DNA of 64,000 nucleotides from Ziziphus jujuba (lineage: Eukaryota; Streptophyta; Magnoliopsida; Rosales; Rhamnaceae): assembly GCF_031755915.1 (NCBI RefSeq), contig NC_083384.1, forward strand, positions 29,154,501 to 29,218,500, given 5' to 3'. This document shows positions 35,931 through 48,823 of this stretch, in pieces. Within the stretch, counting starts at the first letter, position 1, and every line of letters begins with the position of its first letter. Made by a program: the position numbers and the translations under genes. The notes beneath the pieces were generated by a model. It did no database searches. It was not told the DNA's origin and saw only the letters and a list, made by a program, of their open reading frames with translations.

Positions 35931-38306
35931 CTGTAATAGAAGGAGAAAAAAAAGGATTAGAGTTAATTAGAATGCAAGTTCATAATATGTAATTACAGTA
36001 GAACATATTAAGCATACCTTAACTTCATGATGATTCCAAAGTTTTTGTATATGGCTGCCACGTAGTATCAGTTCAACAAGATTTTCAGGAGAAAACATTG
36101 ATGGCAAAGATTTTAAAGGGTATAACCAAGACCTTGAGGAAGGTACAGTTTGAACTTGTTTTCATGAATATTGTCAGAAAGACGAGAACCAAGACCTTGG
36201 GGAAGCTACAGTTTGAACTTCTTGTCACAATAAATTTTGAGAATTCGTAGATTATACATCTCTGAGAAGGCTGCATGGCACACTTTTATATCTTTACTAA
36301 TTTTAGACATGTTGAATGAGATGCCTTCAACTGCTGCGGTACCCTGACAGCCAAATGAACAACAACATAGATAAGAATACTATATAATTAAGGATATCTA
36401 CTAAGAACTCTTATGTAACCTGATAATTTTGTTTCTTGGAAATAATTTTGCATTTAATGTTTCTTTCATAAGAAGATATCAGTCATTTTTAAAAGAAATC
36501 AATAGTGTGGTAGCACTTACCGTATTTCTTTCCAAGACATGGCAAACATCTTTAACATCCCACAATCGACTACGTTTACCAGGTTCTCTGTGTTCGTCAC
36601 GAACAATTGTCTGACCCACTTGCCGCAGTAAATCATGCATCCAGAGCTCGTTGTTTTCACAACTTTCAATTAAAGACTTTTCAATAAGAACAGTTAATCC
36701 AATTTTCACAAAGGAGTTACCTGCATCTAACATCTTTTCTGCATCTTCTCTAGTAAAAGACTGGTTAATTAGACATGCAATGTAAAGAAATAGATTTTGC
36801 TCCCTTTTGTCTCATCCCTCATAACTGATTCTAAGCACATCTAGGATGTCCTTGTTGGGAATTATTTTCAATTTATTTAATGCACTTTTCCCATTCATCT
36901 GTGCTTTTGGAGTGAAGGAAAGAACCCAACACTTTAAGAGCCAATGGATGTCCATCAGCGTAGCGTGTCGCATGGTTTACCAGCATTTCATAATCTTTTG
37001 AAGGAGAATTGTTTCCAAAAGCATGCAAATTGAACAGCTCTAAAGATTCTTTATGATTTAACCCTGCAAGCTTGTAAATATCATCAGCTTCTTTTTCAAT
37101 TAGCACTTGCTTGTTTTTAGTTGTGACAATGATTATACTCCCAGGTGCAAAGTGGTCATATGGTCCAACTATATCATCTAACTGCTTTGAACTATCCACA
37201 TCATCTAGAACAATGAGGACTTTTAAGCGGCTGAGCTTGCCATGAATAAAAGATGATGCTACAAATGGGGTTATCCATCCTCAAAATAGATTCATCCCTT
37301 AATAAGTCAGATAGAAGTTTCGTTCTTATATAATTTGGCCCATGTCTTAAATATTCTTCCCTAACATTCCAAAGAAAGCAAGAACTTTCAAATTGAAAAT
37401 ATGACAATCTTTGAAATACAGCACTAGCAAGGGTTGTCTTGCCAATACCTGCCATACCCCAAATACCTATAATGCGAACATCTTTTGTGCCAATGCATAA
37501 TTTTGATTCAATTTCCTTGATCTTTTTTTTAATTCCAATGAGTTGCCCATTCATATGCACATTTGATGAAGGATATCTAAACAATTTCTTTGAAATGTCT
37601 TCAACAGTTTTATGAACTAATTTGTTTTCGGGCCTACAAAATAATCCAAAGAAAAATATAATTATTAGAAAAATAGAACTGACATAACATTAATTTATAT
37701 AAAATGTCTTAGGTGAAAAAAGAAATGGAGCAACATTAGTAATATATTTATTTATTTATTTGAATTACACAATTTATATATTTTTACTGCGGTTCTTACC
37801 AATTTAGAATTAAAACATAATTTTTTTTTTATCGACTGCATTTTATTATTATTTTATTATATTTTAATATCTTTTATTATCTGAAAATGGAGTTATCAAT
37901 TTTCTCACATTTTTTTATTCATTTAGAGAAATTTAGTTAAACGATTGTAGAATAGAGAAGTTACCTGCATTCCTTTGAATCCAACCCCGAAAAATTAGAG
38001 GCTTCTGTCAAAGCAGCCCTCCACTAATGCACCTTCTCCATTGTATCTCTAAAACATTCTTCAAGTTCAGCAAATGAAACTCCATAACTCCCCGTCTGCT
38101 TTCGTACAACTGATGGATCTACACAGTAAAAGGTTGGAATAACAATTTGTCCTCGTTTTTTCTTGCATTCAAGGATTTGCACAAGTTCATCCAAACACCA
38201 TGTGGATGAAGCGTAGTTTTCCGAGGAAATAATCACCGAAATCTTAGATTGTTCGATGGCTTTGCTAAGTGTTGGTGAAATTTCATCCCCTCTCTCAAGC
38301 TTTTGA

Positions 38307-41300
38307 TGTCAGGTGTCAGGACCCGTCCAGAATTCCTCCCCGGAACCCTAGACAAGCCCTGATCCCAGGGAAACCCTACCGGACCCTCCAATAGAAAATT
38401 CGGCAGAGCCTCCCCTAAGGGGTGGACTTACCACAAATTACCTGCACTGAAAACACACTTCTATACTCATCCCCTTATTCCTCCCGCAAACTACAAATTG
38501 TTCCACAAATTTCAACACTTCTCAACAATAACAACAGTCCAGTGCATAAATAAAACATAAGTGTCCCAATAGTATACAGAGCTTTAAGAAGTGCTAAACA
38601 ACAGAAATACAACAAGGATGAAATAAATAATACACTGAAATGAAAGAGTACAAAAGTACTTCTCGAAACTCGATAGCAGCGGAAAATTTGTTCGCTCCGA
38701 AAGGACGTCTACCACCACTTGCACCTAAGGGAACGGAACTTAAAAATGTGAGATGCTAATCATCTCAATGAGTGACCTTAACTACTGAACACTTTTAATG
38801 ATAATAAAATAATAATAATAATAACAATTAAGGAAATTGAATAAATACCAACAATTAATAAATAAATAATAATAACTGTTGGAAATAATAATTTCCCTCA
38901 AAACTCTCACCAATCGCTCCGTTTGAAATGTTCCCTTTTTAAAACCTTTTCACAAAACCCGATGTACGTACTTCCCGAAAACCAAGGGATTAAACCATTT
39001 GATAAACAATAAATAAATAAATACATACCCCAATATATAATTAAAATGTAATAATTTATAGTAAATAATTTTTGAACACCTTTTGGGTTTAAAACATTAT
39101 TTGCAAATTACACCTGACGCACCACACCATATACCGGTGATGCCCTCCGATACCCAGTGTCCCGAGCACCGACTGGCGGGGGGGTTAAAGAGAGAAACTT
39201 GCAAACGGCACTTCGGCGTCCCGACAGTACCACTGCTGAAACCATCTCCCAGCCAAGGAGGGGGGCGGCTGTGGCCAATAACAAACTTGCCTGCCCACGG
39301 TCCAATGGCAACAACGGGAGAAATAATACCTGCGCGCTAAACCACATAATACTTGCGCGCTACCACGTGTCCATACACCAGAACACCAATACTGTATGAG
39401 TGCGTCTAAAAATAAACATTATTAACCAACCGTACCGTTTTCCAAAATTATCGTGGGAAATATATATTAAATTCTCACACTTACCATCCCACATATTTTT
39501 ATTTAACACATCGGTACGAACCAGCGATAACAACAAACCACAATTTTCTCGAAATACGAGATGCAACCATAAAAATACCGCAGGCATAATTTATAAAATT
39601 TAAACAAATATTTTCACAAAATATTTAACCCAATTATGCCCAAAAAATATTACTTAAAACCACGTACAATTAACACCGAAACATACTTTGCTCATGCATA
39701 ATAAATAAATTAAACCACAATAAAACCATAATTAAATCATACCACATGAGCATAATTCAAATACCAATTAAACATAATTAATTGCCCAAAATAATTTTTG
39801 AAGGTGGGTCACTCACCTTGAGCGCGTAAATCAACTAAGATCCTCCTCAGGATCAACTCCACCACTCGTACGCGCACCTAAACAACCGTAGTGTATCAAC
39901 CAAAAAAATATTAATATTTTATTCGGGTAATTCCCAAACGGGTACCCGGGGAGCGAACACCAAACGATATCTAAAAGTTACGAGTTATATACCGAATCGA
40001 AGCTCGAGTGATGAGGATCACTGATTTGGTCTTACTTTCCGGTGATCGGACTCGACGGGGTAGGAATCTCACCGGAAAGCTTTTCGGGTTTCGGCTCCAC
40101 AATTCTCCCAAACCATCGCGAATTGGCGGAAACGGATGCCGGATTCAGGTTCAGGAGCCAACCATCGCCGGCGGCGGCGCGTGCAGTAGCCGTTGGCTGT
40201 GATTTTTTGCAGATTTGTTGATCGTGGGGAGAACAATCCAATGGGACCGACGGTGAGGCAAACGGAGGCCGGACGGCGGAGAAATCACAGTTTGAAGATT
40301 TCTGGCCCTTCGCCGGAAAACTCTCCGATCCCGACGCGTCGATGGTCCGGTGGCCATGAAATTTGGTGGGTCGGCCGGACTTGAGGAGGTGGTGATGGCT
40401 AGCTGACGCATGTGGCCGGAAATGGGCCAATCGGCGGTGGAGGGAAAAAGTCGCCGCCGATCTTCGAACGCTCGATCCGGGCGCGTCCGGAGGCCAATCG
40501 CCGTGAAACTTTGAGGTTTTGCCGGAAATGGGGAGGGGAATCTTTCTGGCCAGCACGTGTACAGTAGATCGGCCGGAAAATTTGAAAATCTCCGGTGGTC
40601 GGTCGGATTCTCTCTCTTTTTCTCTCTCCTCTCTCTCTTTCTCTCTCTCCCCCGAGATTTTTATCAAATAAAAGCCACCGTGTGATACTATTCATGCCAC
40701 GTGGACCAATCAGGAGCTGACATGTGGCATCACTGTGCACTTAAGCTAGATATAATAAAATATTATGGTATCCGGCGAACTTCAAACGTCCATAACTTTT
40801 TAACCAAACGTCCGATTCAAGCGTGCCGCTAGTCTATGAACTCGTATCGACGAGTACTTTACAACCGTACAAGAGTCAACACCAAATTACACCACAAGAA
40901 AAAGTCAACTCTCGGCACCTTTTTAGACTGTTTGCACCTCAACTTGTTTTGCCTATAACTTTCAAACCGTAGCTCCGTTTTCTACGTGCTACTGGTCTAC
41001 AAACTCGGGGCATCATGCACTTCGCCACGGTACCCTGGTCAACTAGAAATTCCAACTAGAACAAAAAGTCAACTTTTGACCCACTCGGTCAACGGTCAAC
41101 CTCGGTCAATGTGCACGGATTTTGGTGCAATTTGGGACGGGGTGTTACATCAGGACCCGTCCAAAATTCCTCATCGGAACCCTAGATAAAGCCTGATCCC
41201 AGGGAAACACTATCGGACTTTCCAATGGAAAATCCAATAAAACCTCCCTTAAGGTTGGACTTACCACAAATTTCCTACACTGAAAACACACTTCTATATA

Positions 41301-44300
41301 CACCATGTTATTCCTCCCACATTACTACAATTTAATTCCATAAATTTGCTGCACTCCAAATGAATAATAGGAAATCAATGCATAACTAATAAATAAATGT
41401 CCAAGATAGTATACAGAGTTTCATAGAGTACAATTAAGTATGGAAGTTATACAACAAGGATGAAAGAAATATTACAATAGAAATAAATGAAAATAAAGAG
41501 AACTCCTTGAAATACGACAGCAACGAAGATTAAGCTCGCTCCGGACGAACGTCTACCAATCCTTGTATCTAGGGGAACGGAATTTAAAAATATGAGATAC
41601 TAATCATCTCAATGAGTGACCCTATCTACTGTACAATTATAATAGTAACGATAATTATAGCACATTTGATTAATTAAGAATAAATAAGTAAATAAATAAT
41701 AATTAATTGAAAATAATATTTTCTCTCAAAACCCTCACCATTTACTCCGTTGGAAAGATTCCCCTTTTAAAACATTTTCGCAAAACCCAATATTTTATGC
41801 CTCAAAAATCAAGGAATAATTAATCTAATGAATAATTAAATAATCCAAATATGAATAAAATATAATAAAATAAATTTAGAATACTTGCATTAAAGAAATA
41901 TAACATAAAGGAAAAATTTAATATATAATTCATAAAATTTGATTTAATAAATCAAAATAAACAGTATCAAAAATATAATTTAAATAATTACAAACAATCA
42001 TGTAAAATAAGTGGTAGAAAAATACTATAATATTCATTTTGAAATATTCAACCAATCTATATAATATTTTTATGAAAAGATGCATTTTAAAAACATTAAT
42101 TTAAAATAAATGACATAAAATATGAATAATTACATTTTAGAAAATACTAATTGGAAATAGGTGATAAAACAAATTAAATTCATTTAATTTAAATGCTGCT
42201 TTAAAACTTTAATATTTGAAATTTATATCTGAAAAATAATACTGATGCACCATATTATATATCAGTGATGCCCTACGATACCCAGGTCCCGAGCACCATC
42301 TGGCGGGAGTTTAAAGAGAGAAACTTGCATACGTTCGCTTTGGCCTCCCGATAGCGCTGCTGCTTAAACCGTCATCCCGGCCATGGAAGGGGCGGCTTAT
42401 AGCCAATATCAAACTTGCCTGCTCTCAGTCCGATGGCAACTCACGGGAGACATTATAACTTACACGCTCATCCATATACACAGTACAGAACACCAGTACT
42501 GTATGAGTGCGTCTAAAATAAATAACCATATTTATTATTAAAACAAAATTCACCTTGGGAATTATACCATTTTTCAAATTCACAATCCCACATTTTTTCT
42601 TTAATCTTCATCATAAATTCATCACTTTAAAATCCATCAATTTCACCATAAATAAATCAATTCCATAATATTTAAATGCATAAAAATATTATTGAAGCAT
42701 AATACTTTTAAAACAAATATTTTTCTTCAAATCCTTAAAATCAAGCTGTACCAAAAATGATATTAAAAACTATATCAAATCCGAATGCAATTAAATTTAT
42801 ATAAATCACCATCATAACGCCAACATTAAACTTAACAATAATTAACTAAAAACCTTAAACCATAATTCCTTTAAAATCCCAAACACATTTTTCGCAACAA
42901 CACATATATTAAAACCATTATAAATCGGCATTGTAAAATTAAATAGAAATTCCTTCAAATATTAAACATATATTAAAATTCACATGAAAGCATTTCTAAT
43001 TACATAATATTCCAACAATAAAATTTAACAATTATTAATAAAATTCCATATCCATAAAATTCTTGAAATCAAAATATTTTTTTTTTTTTGATGCACAAAT
43101 AATTATGATTCATTCAATTTTTGGCATCAAGATTCCAAATATAAATTTACTAAATATTCAACACATCAAACATATTTTTCAAATAATCAATTAACACAAA
43201 ATATATATATTTTAACATCCCAAAACAATTTTGAAGGTGGGTCACTCACCTCAAGCATGCAATCTAACCAAGATCCTCCATGTAATCAATTCTACGATGC
43301 ACACGTGCTCCTAGAACAACAATATTACATAACTCAAATAAATTAATATTTTATTCGGATAAATAATACCCGGTACCTGGGGGGGCTAACACAAACGACA
43401 ACCAAAATTTACGAGTAATATACCGAATCGAAGCTTGTGAAACGAGAATTACGAATTTGGTCTTACTTCCCGGAGATCGGATCCGAGGTGGCCGGGATCT
43501 CGCCAGAAAGCTTTCGGAATTCAAGTACTCGATTCTCTCAATCTGTTGCGAATTGGAGGAAAACGACCTCGGATTTGGGTTTAGGGAGGTCGAATTAGTG
43601 GGGAAGGATAGGTGGGGTGATCAGAAACTCACCGAAATTAGGTTTTCCGGTGAGCCGCCTTGGTCCCACAATCTGCCACCGCCGACGGCGCGTCCGGTGG
43701 CCACTGGTCGTGATTTTTGGTGGGAAGGTAGATCAGTGAATGGGTGACTCAACAGGACCAGCAATGAGATAAACGAAGGTCAGAATGGAGAGAAATATGG
43801 GTTTGAAGTAATCGGTGCCGTCACCTGAAAAAGTCTCGATTCGAGCGCATAGGCGGTCGGTTGGCCGTGATTTTTGGCTGGCTGGCCGGTTTTTAGGTGG
43901 GCATCAAGGTGGGATGGCACGTGTATGGTTCTGGTGGCCGGAAATGGGTGGACGACAGTTGGCCGGTTGGGTTTCTCTCTCTCTCTCTCCTCCCTTCTTT
44001 CTCTCTCCTTCCTTAACTCACGTGTTTTGGCCAAAATAAAAGCCACCCGTGGGTGACACTGTTCACTCATGGTATTGGCTGAAAATACAACACGTGGCAC
44101 ACACTGTTCACTCAAGTCAAAGTATATTAAAATATTACGTTATTCGGAAAATTTTATATGTCCATAACTTTTTAACCAGATGTCCAATTTAAGCATGCCA
44201 CTAGTCTACGAACTCGTATCGACGAGTACTTCATAACCATGCATGAGTCAAAGCTCAACTTTGCATGAACAAAAAGTCAACTCGGGCACCCGTTGAACAG

Positions 44301-44534
44301 TTTGGACCTCAACTTGTTTTGCTTATAACTTTCAAACCCTAGCTCCGTTTTTTACGTGCTACTAATCTGTGAACTCGTGACAACGTGTACTTTTTAACGG
44401 TACCTCAGGCAATGTGAAATTCCATCAGGAGCAAAAAGTCAACATTTGATGCCTTCTTGGTCAACGATGGTCAAACTTGGTCAACCTCAGTTAAATTTTA
44501 GAAATTTCGATGCACTTTGGGACGGGGTGTCACA
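38307..44534 (-). repeat. 3' LTR E of the chromovirus, interrupted by LTR D
   Basis: Its first seven bases in plus view (TGTCAGG) lie at 38307-38313. The rest resumes at 41150 and ends GGACGGGGTGTCACA at 44534, next to internal sequence. Without D and the duplicated TCAGG it is about 3.39 kb, similar to B and C. Confidence 0.9.
38314..41149 (-). repeat. Solo LTR D, nested in the end of LTR E
   Basis: A 2836-bp LTR (TGTCAGGACCCGTCC...GGGACGGGGTGTTACA in plus view) with an exact 5-bp duplication TCAGG at 38309-38313 and 41150-41154. The target is positions 3-7 of the host LTR. D is closer in sequence and length to A than to E, including the GA tract and the GC-rich block. The long ORF at 40032-40667 is a by-product of that block. 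Confidence 0.92.
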
Positions 44535-44577
44535 ATCTTCACCCCTTACAAAAATTTCATCCTTGAAATTTTATACG

Positions 44578-44643
44578 TCACAGAAACGCATAAGAATATT
44601 GATTGCGGATTTGTGCCTCGAGCTTCCACGTCGCTTTCTCGAC
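44578..44643 (-). pseudogene. Chromodomain remnant of the chromovirus integrase
   Basis: The minus strand reads VEKATWKLEAQIRNQYSYAF and a stop, close to the end of the internal region. The EATWE..A.MR..YP..F pattern is the C-terminal part of chromodomains fused to Ty3 integrases. These are thought to guide insertion by binding histone marks. Confidence 0.75.
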
Positions 44644-45452
44644 TAGATTAATTCACCATGAGACTTTTGACTTGAGAAAATAGTCTTATTGACCCATACA
44701 CATTCTTCATGATTTAAAATCTGCACTGGTCGCTCCTTACATGACAGGTCTTCGATGTCTTTTTGTAGTTCCGATGCGTGAAATATGTTACATACCTATG
44801 TTAACTCTTCCAAAAATGCTAACTCATACGTTACAACACCAATTCTTTTGCTAACCTCGTAGAAACCAAGATAATGAGAACTTAGCTATCTCTGTCAACC
44901 AAAGCGTACGACTCTCTTCTACAGAGATAAATTCAAAAAAAGCTCAATCTCGGACTTCGAATTCAAGATCTTTTCCATGCACGTCGGCTGAACTCATTTG
45001 TCGATCTTGAGCGGCTTTCAAACTCTCTCGGATGACTTTCACCTTATTCATAGTCATTCGTAGGTGTTCATATCCAATTCAAGTTGGTCGTCGTATGGTG
45101 CTTCTCCTCACCCACTTCACTTCAACACTGTGGAGTTCGGCGTTGTCTCTTATATAGAGCTTCGTACGAAGACATTTCAATACTCGCTTGGTAGTTAATA
45201 TTACAACGGACCTTATCAACGAAAATTGCTTATTCCCACTTCATTCGACATTACATAATGCACGGTCTCAGCATAACTTCCAAAGTATAAATTCTGCACT
45301 TCGCTTGTCCAATGACCTGTTGTGGAAGGCGATGCAGTAGTTAAGCCTCGCTCCAAGTGTATCTGTTAACCTTCGTCATAGTCTTGAAGTAAAGCTCGAA
45401 TCTCAAATAGTCGTGATGGTGATTGATGCTCCGTGCAGATTCATAATACGCT

Positions 45453-45635
45453 TTACGAATAGCTCGACCGACTTGTCTCAATGAGAACCACTCTCCTCCC
45501 AATAAAAAGTGCGCTAACATTTCTTCTTCCCGCTTCCACTTGTCGGCAACTTACATACCTTGATTCTAATTCGGCAACTTCCTTTATCGTGCCAATCCAC
45601 CAATAATACTTAGTGAGCGTTCGATACATTTTCAC
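45453..45635 (-). pseudogene. Chromovirus integrase zinc-binding remnant
   Basis: KMYRTLTKYYWWIGTIKEVAE, then YVSCRQVEA, corresponds to the Ty3 integrase N-terminal region (KMY.DL...YWW.GMK..V...V..C..CQ..K). One Cys of the C..C pair is replaced by Tyr. The catalytic core is not recognisable in one frame. Confidence 0.7.
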
Positions 45636-46339
45636 ACCTTTGGAGTGTATCGCATATATCGAATCACGTGCTCCCTTTAGGATCTCCTTTTGTTTAAATT
45701 CAACGATATCCTACTCTTAAATTCTCAATTGGCAATATTTAAACCTTAAGTTGCTCTTGGAAAACCATAATATAAAACAAATAATAAAATATATTTTTCA
45801 AATATACCACCAACATAAAATATATGCAATTTATCAATCCAAATTAAATTTCCAAACTCCTTCAAAAATCAAAATATAATTTATGAAATTTACTAATTAA
45901 ATCAATGAAATAATAAATAATAAGGAAATTATTTTACTTAGTTTAAAATACCTTAACTTGCATAGGCAATTGTTAAAATTCCATATTGAAACAATAATAA
46001 AAACATGAATAAATGCATTTTAATAATCATTTTAAAATAAGTATAATAAATCGATTAAATAATAAAAGAAATATTTAAAACATGCATTTACAATAAGAGT
46101 AACAATATAATAAAATTTATTTTAAATCATCCAAACAATTTAAATAATGCACTTTAAAACATTAATTGAATAAATGATAAAAACACATTTTATGTAACCT
46201 CTCATAATTAAGGTAAATTATAAAAACATGTTAAAATATATTTTAAATCACAATTTTAAATAAATAATAAAATCAATGCAAATGAAATTCATGCTAAAAC
46301 ATCGATTTAAATAAATAATAAAAACATGAATAAAATACT

Positions 46340-46760
46340 TTTAATTTCAAATATCACTTTGAAAAGCATTTAATTTTTCATAATCGATCGGAAAAATATC
46401 TTGACACCTTGAGGTTGATTGACATACATTCATACTCGGCAACGGGTATCGATTATGGGTGGTCACCTTGTTAAGTTGTTGGTAGCCAATATACACCCTT
46501 AGGCAACCATCCTTCTTCTCCATGAGCGAAACGGATGTCATTCACGATGATATGATTGATCTAGCGAAACCTTTATTCACCAAATCCTGCAGCTAAGCCT
46601 TTAAGCTCCCTTAACTCTTATGGAGCCTCACGGTATGGCGGTAAGGAAAATATATCGGTATCCAAAGCCAATTCAATGGTGATTCGATATCCTTTTTATG
46701 GTCGTAATCCAGGTAACTTGTTGGGAAAACGCTTTCGAATTGCTTCCCACTATGAGCACT
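46340..46760 (-). pseudogene. Chromovirus protease/reverse transcriptase junction remnant
   Basis: MEKKDGCLRVYIGYQQLNKV and RYPLPSM match the start of the Ty3 reverse transcriptase (KKDG..R.CIDYR.LNK.T..N.YPLPRID). Upstream, in shifting frames, are FSQQVT (for VFP..LPG) and IFSLPPYR-like text. The YVDD/FIDD catalytic block is not found. Confidence 0.75.
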
Positions 46761-47248
46761 TCAACGATCACCATCTACTTGGGCATCAACCACATGGGTT
46801 AAATACCCTTGACAACCATTCTTCGATAGCTCATTGGAAACGAGGATAGAAATTAACCACGGTAAAGGCCTTCTAACTCCTCCATGAAGCACCACTTCAG
46901 GTAAGCTGCTCCTTTATGGTAGCAGTCCATAAACATAAGATTCATAACTACTCAATTTGCATCTCGGGCTATTTAAACCCAAAAAGGTCCAACTTAATCA
47001 GGTCTCCTCCTCTCACTTGAGCTTTAGTAAAGAAGAGGCAATCGTTGACCATCTAGCTAGGCCAAACGAATTCCCTGTTAGGATAGGTGATTCTAATTGG
47101 CACCCTCGAAGATTAGAGTTATTCAAACTTGGGCAACGAATTTGCCTCGAGACAAGAGAAATAATGCTTCAAGACAGGTAAAATGAGAGATTAGACACGG
47201 ATGGGATGCATAACAATGCACAGTCCCTTAGGAATACTAGAACCTAGA

Positions 47249-47260
47249 GCTCTGATACCA
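47249..47260 (-). promoter_or_regulatory. Primer binding site of the chromovirus
   Basis: TGGTATCAGAGC lies two bases inside the 5' LTR end (47263). This proves that 47263-48691 is the 5' LTR and that the element is on the minus strand. Confidence 0.9.
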
Positions 47261-47262
47261 AC

Positions 47263-48691
47263 TGTCAAGATCCGTCCAAAATTTCTCACCGGAACCCTAG
47301 ATAAGCCCTGATCCCAGGGAAACCCTACAGGATTTTCCAATGGAAAATTCAGCATAACCTCCCCTAAGGGTTGGACTTACCATAAATTTTATTCCCAAAA
47401 TTATTTTGAAGGTGGGTCACTAACCTCCAACATGCAATCCAACCAAGATCCTCCATGGGATCAATTCCACGATGCACACGTGCTCCTAGAACAACAATAT
47501 TACTTAACTCAAATAAATTAATATTTTATTCGGATAAATAATACCCGGTACTCGGGGAGGCTAACACAAACGACAACCAAAATTTACAAGTAATATACCG
47601 AATCGGAGCTTGTGAAACAAGGATTACGAATCTGGTCTTACTTCCTGGAGATCGTACCCGAGGTGGCCGGGATCTCGCCGGAAAGCTCTTGGAATTCAAG
47701 TCCTCGATTCTCTCAATCTGTCATGAATTGAAGGAAAACAACCTCAGATTTGGGTTTAGGGAGGTCAAATTAGTGGGGAAGGATAGGTGGGGTGATCGGA
47801 AACTCACCGGAATTAGGTTTTCCGGTGAGCCGCCGTGGTCACCGAAATCCGCCACTGCCGGCGGCACGTCTGGTGGCCACTGGTTGTGATTTTTGGTGGG
47901 AAGGTAGATCGGGGAATGGGTGACTCAACAGGACTAGCAGTGAGACAAACGGAGGTCGGAATGGAGAGAAATCTGGGTTTGAAGTAATTGGCGCTACCGT
48001 AGAAAAAAGTCTCGATTTGGGCTCGTCGACGGTCGGTTTGCTGTGATTTTTGTCTGGCCGGCAGGTTTTCAAGTGGGCGTCAAGGTGGGGTGATGCGTGT
48101 ACTATTCTGGTGGCTGAAAATGGGTGAACGATGGTTGGCTGGTTGGGTTTCTCTCTCTAGCTCTCTCTCTCTCTCCCCTCCCCTCTTTCTCTCTCCTTCC
48201 TCGGCTCATGTGTTTTGGCCAAAATAAAAGCCACTCATGGGTGATACTGTTCACTCAAGGGATTGGCTGAAAATATGACATGTGGCACACACTGTTCACT
48301 CAAGTAAAAATACATTAAAATATTATGGTATTCGAAAAATTTTGTATGTCCATAACTTTTAAACCAGATGTCCAATTTAAGCGTGCCACTAGTCTATGAA
48401 CTCGTATCGATGAGTACTTCACAACCATGCATGAGTCAAAGCTCAACTGTGCATGAACAAAAAGTCAACTCGGCACCCCCTGGACAGTTTGGACCTCAAC
48501 TTGTTTTGCTCATAACTTTCAAACCGTAGCTCCGTTTTCAACGTGCTACTAGTCTTTGAACTCGTGACAACGTGTACTTTTTAACAGTACCTCAGTCAAT
48601 GTGAAATTTCATCAGGAGCAAAAAGTCAACATTTGGCCCTTTCTCGATCAACGCTGGTCAAATCTGGTCAACCTCGGTCAAATTTTAGAAA
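47263..48691 (-). repeat. 5' LTR of the chromovirus, internally deleted and end-truncated
   Basis: In plus view it starts TGTCAAGATCCGTCC. It jumps at about 47390 from the early LTR text (TTACCATAAATTTT) to the late text (CCCAAAATTATTTTGAAGGTGG), losing roughly 1.9 kb. It breaks off at 48691 in CAAATTTTAGAAA before the final GGGACGGGGTGT. TIR coding sequence follows directly. Confidence 0.88.
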
Positions 48692-48823
48692 CATGAAAGT
48701 TAAGATGTGCTTTGCTGATAGAGCTCCATAAAGATAGCTAGCGAATGTATTGCGTGTGTCCTCACCTCTGAAACTGAGAAGCACATCGTACTTTTCTTGA
48801 AAAGAAAGAGAAGAAGAAGCCAT

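Larger units (their letters stand above)
38307..48691 (-). mobile_element. Chromovirus (Ty3, probably Tekay/Del type) in the TIR exon of TNL unit 2
   Basis: On the minus strand: 5' LTR 48691-47263 (its first about 30 bp lost and a large internal deletion), primer site TGGTATCAGAGC (47260-47249), internal region 47262-44535, 3' LTR 44534-38307 (holding LTR D). Coding remnants are PR/RT-like, integrase zinc-binding and chromodomain, all shifted. The internal 2.7 kb is shorter than the usual 4 kb or more. The chromodomain remnant and long LTRs suggest the Tekay/Del clade; that placement is an inference. The insertion point lies between TTTTGA and CATGAAAG of the TIR exon. The right end is truncated, so no target duplication can be read. 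Confidence 0.9.
34008..48823 (-). pseudogene. TNL unit 2: full-length TIR-NBS-LRR pseudogene
   Basis: Exons on the minus strand: TIR 48823-48692 plus 38306-37965 (split by the 38307-48691 retrotransposon); NB-ARC 37633-36521; linker/LRR start about 36345-36020; LRR 35930-34878; C-JID 34793-34275, with the old 3' part to 34007. TIR begins MASSSLSFQEKYDVLL and resumes with [16 protein letters not shown]-loop GMAGIGKTT and MHDLL are clear. Defects besides the transposon: a stop after EKVH where unit 3 has Gln; a frameshift near 37265 before LIVLDDVD; an extra A near 36877; a TGA at ISYEG; a short duplication of the FKL..PQGLG segment in exon 3; and Arg to TGA after DAETE. The LRR exon itself is open for over 300 codons. 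Intron phases equal those of unit 3. Ancestrally a cytoplasmic or nuclear immune receptor of the TNL class. Confidence 0.92.

Noticed and set aside
40032..40667. 211-codon minus-strand ORF
   Set aside because: It is within LTR D. It contains low-complexity ER/RE repeats from the GA tract, has no domain, and is not conserved in frame among LTR copies.
46957..47181. 74-codon plus-strand ORF
   Set aside because: It is antisense to the decayed gag/protease end of the chromovirus and has no domain.
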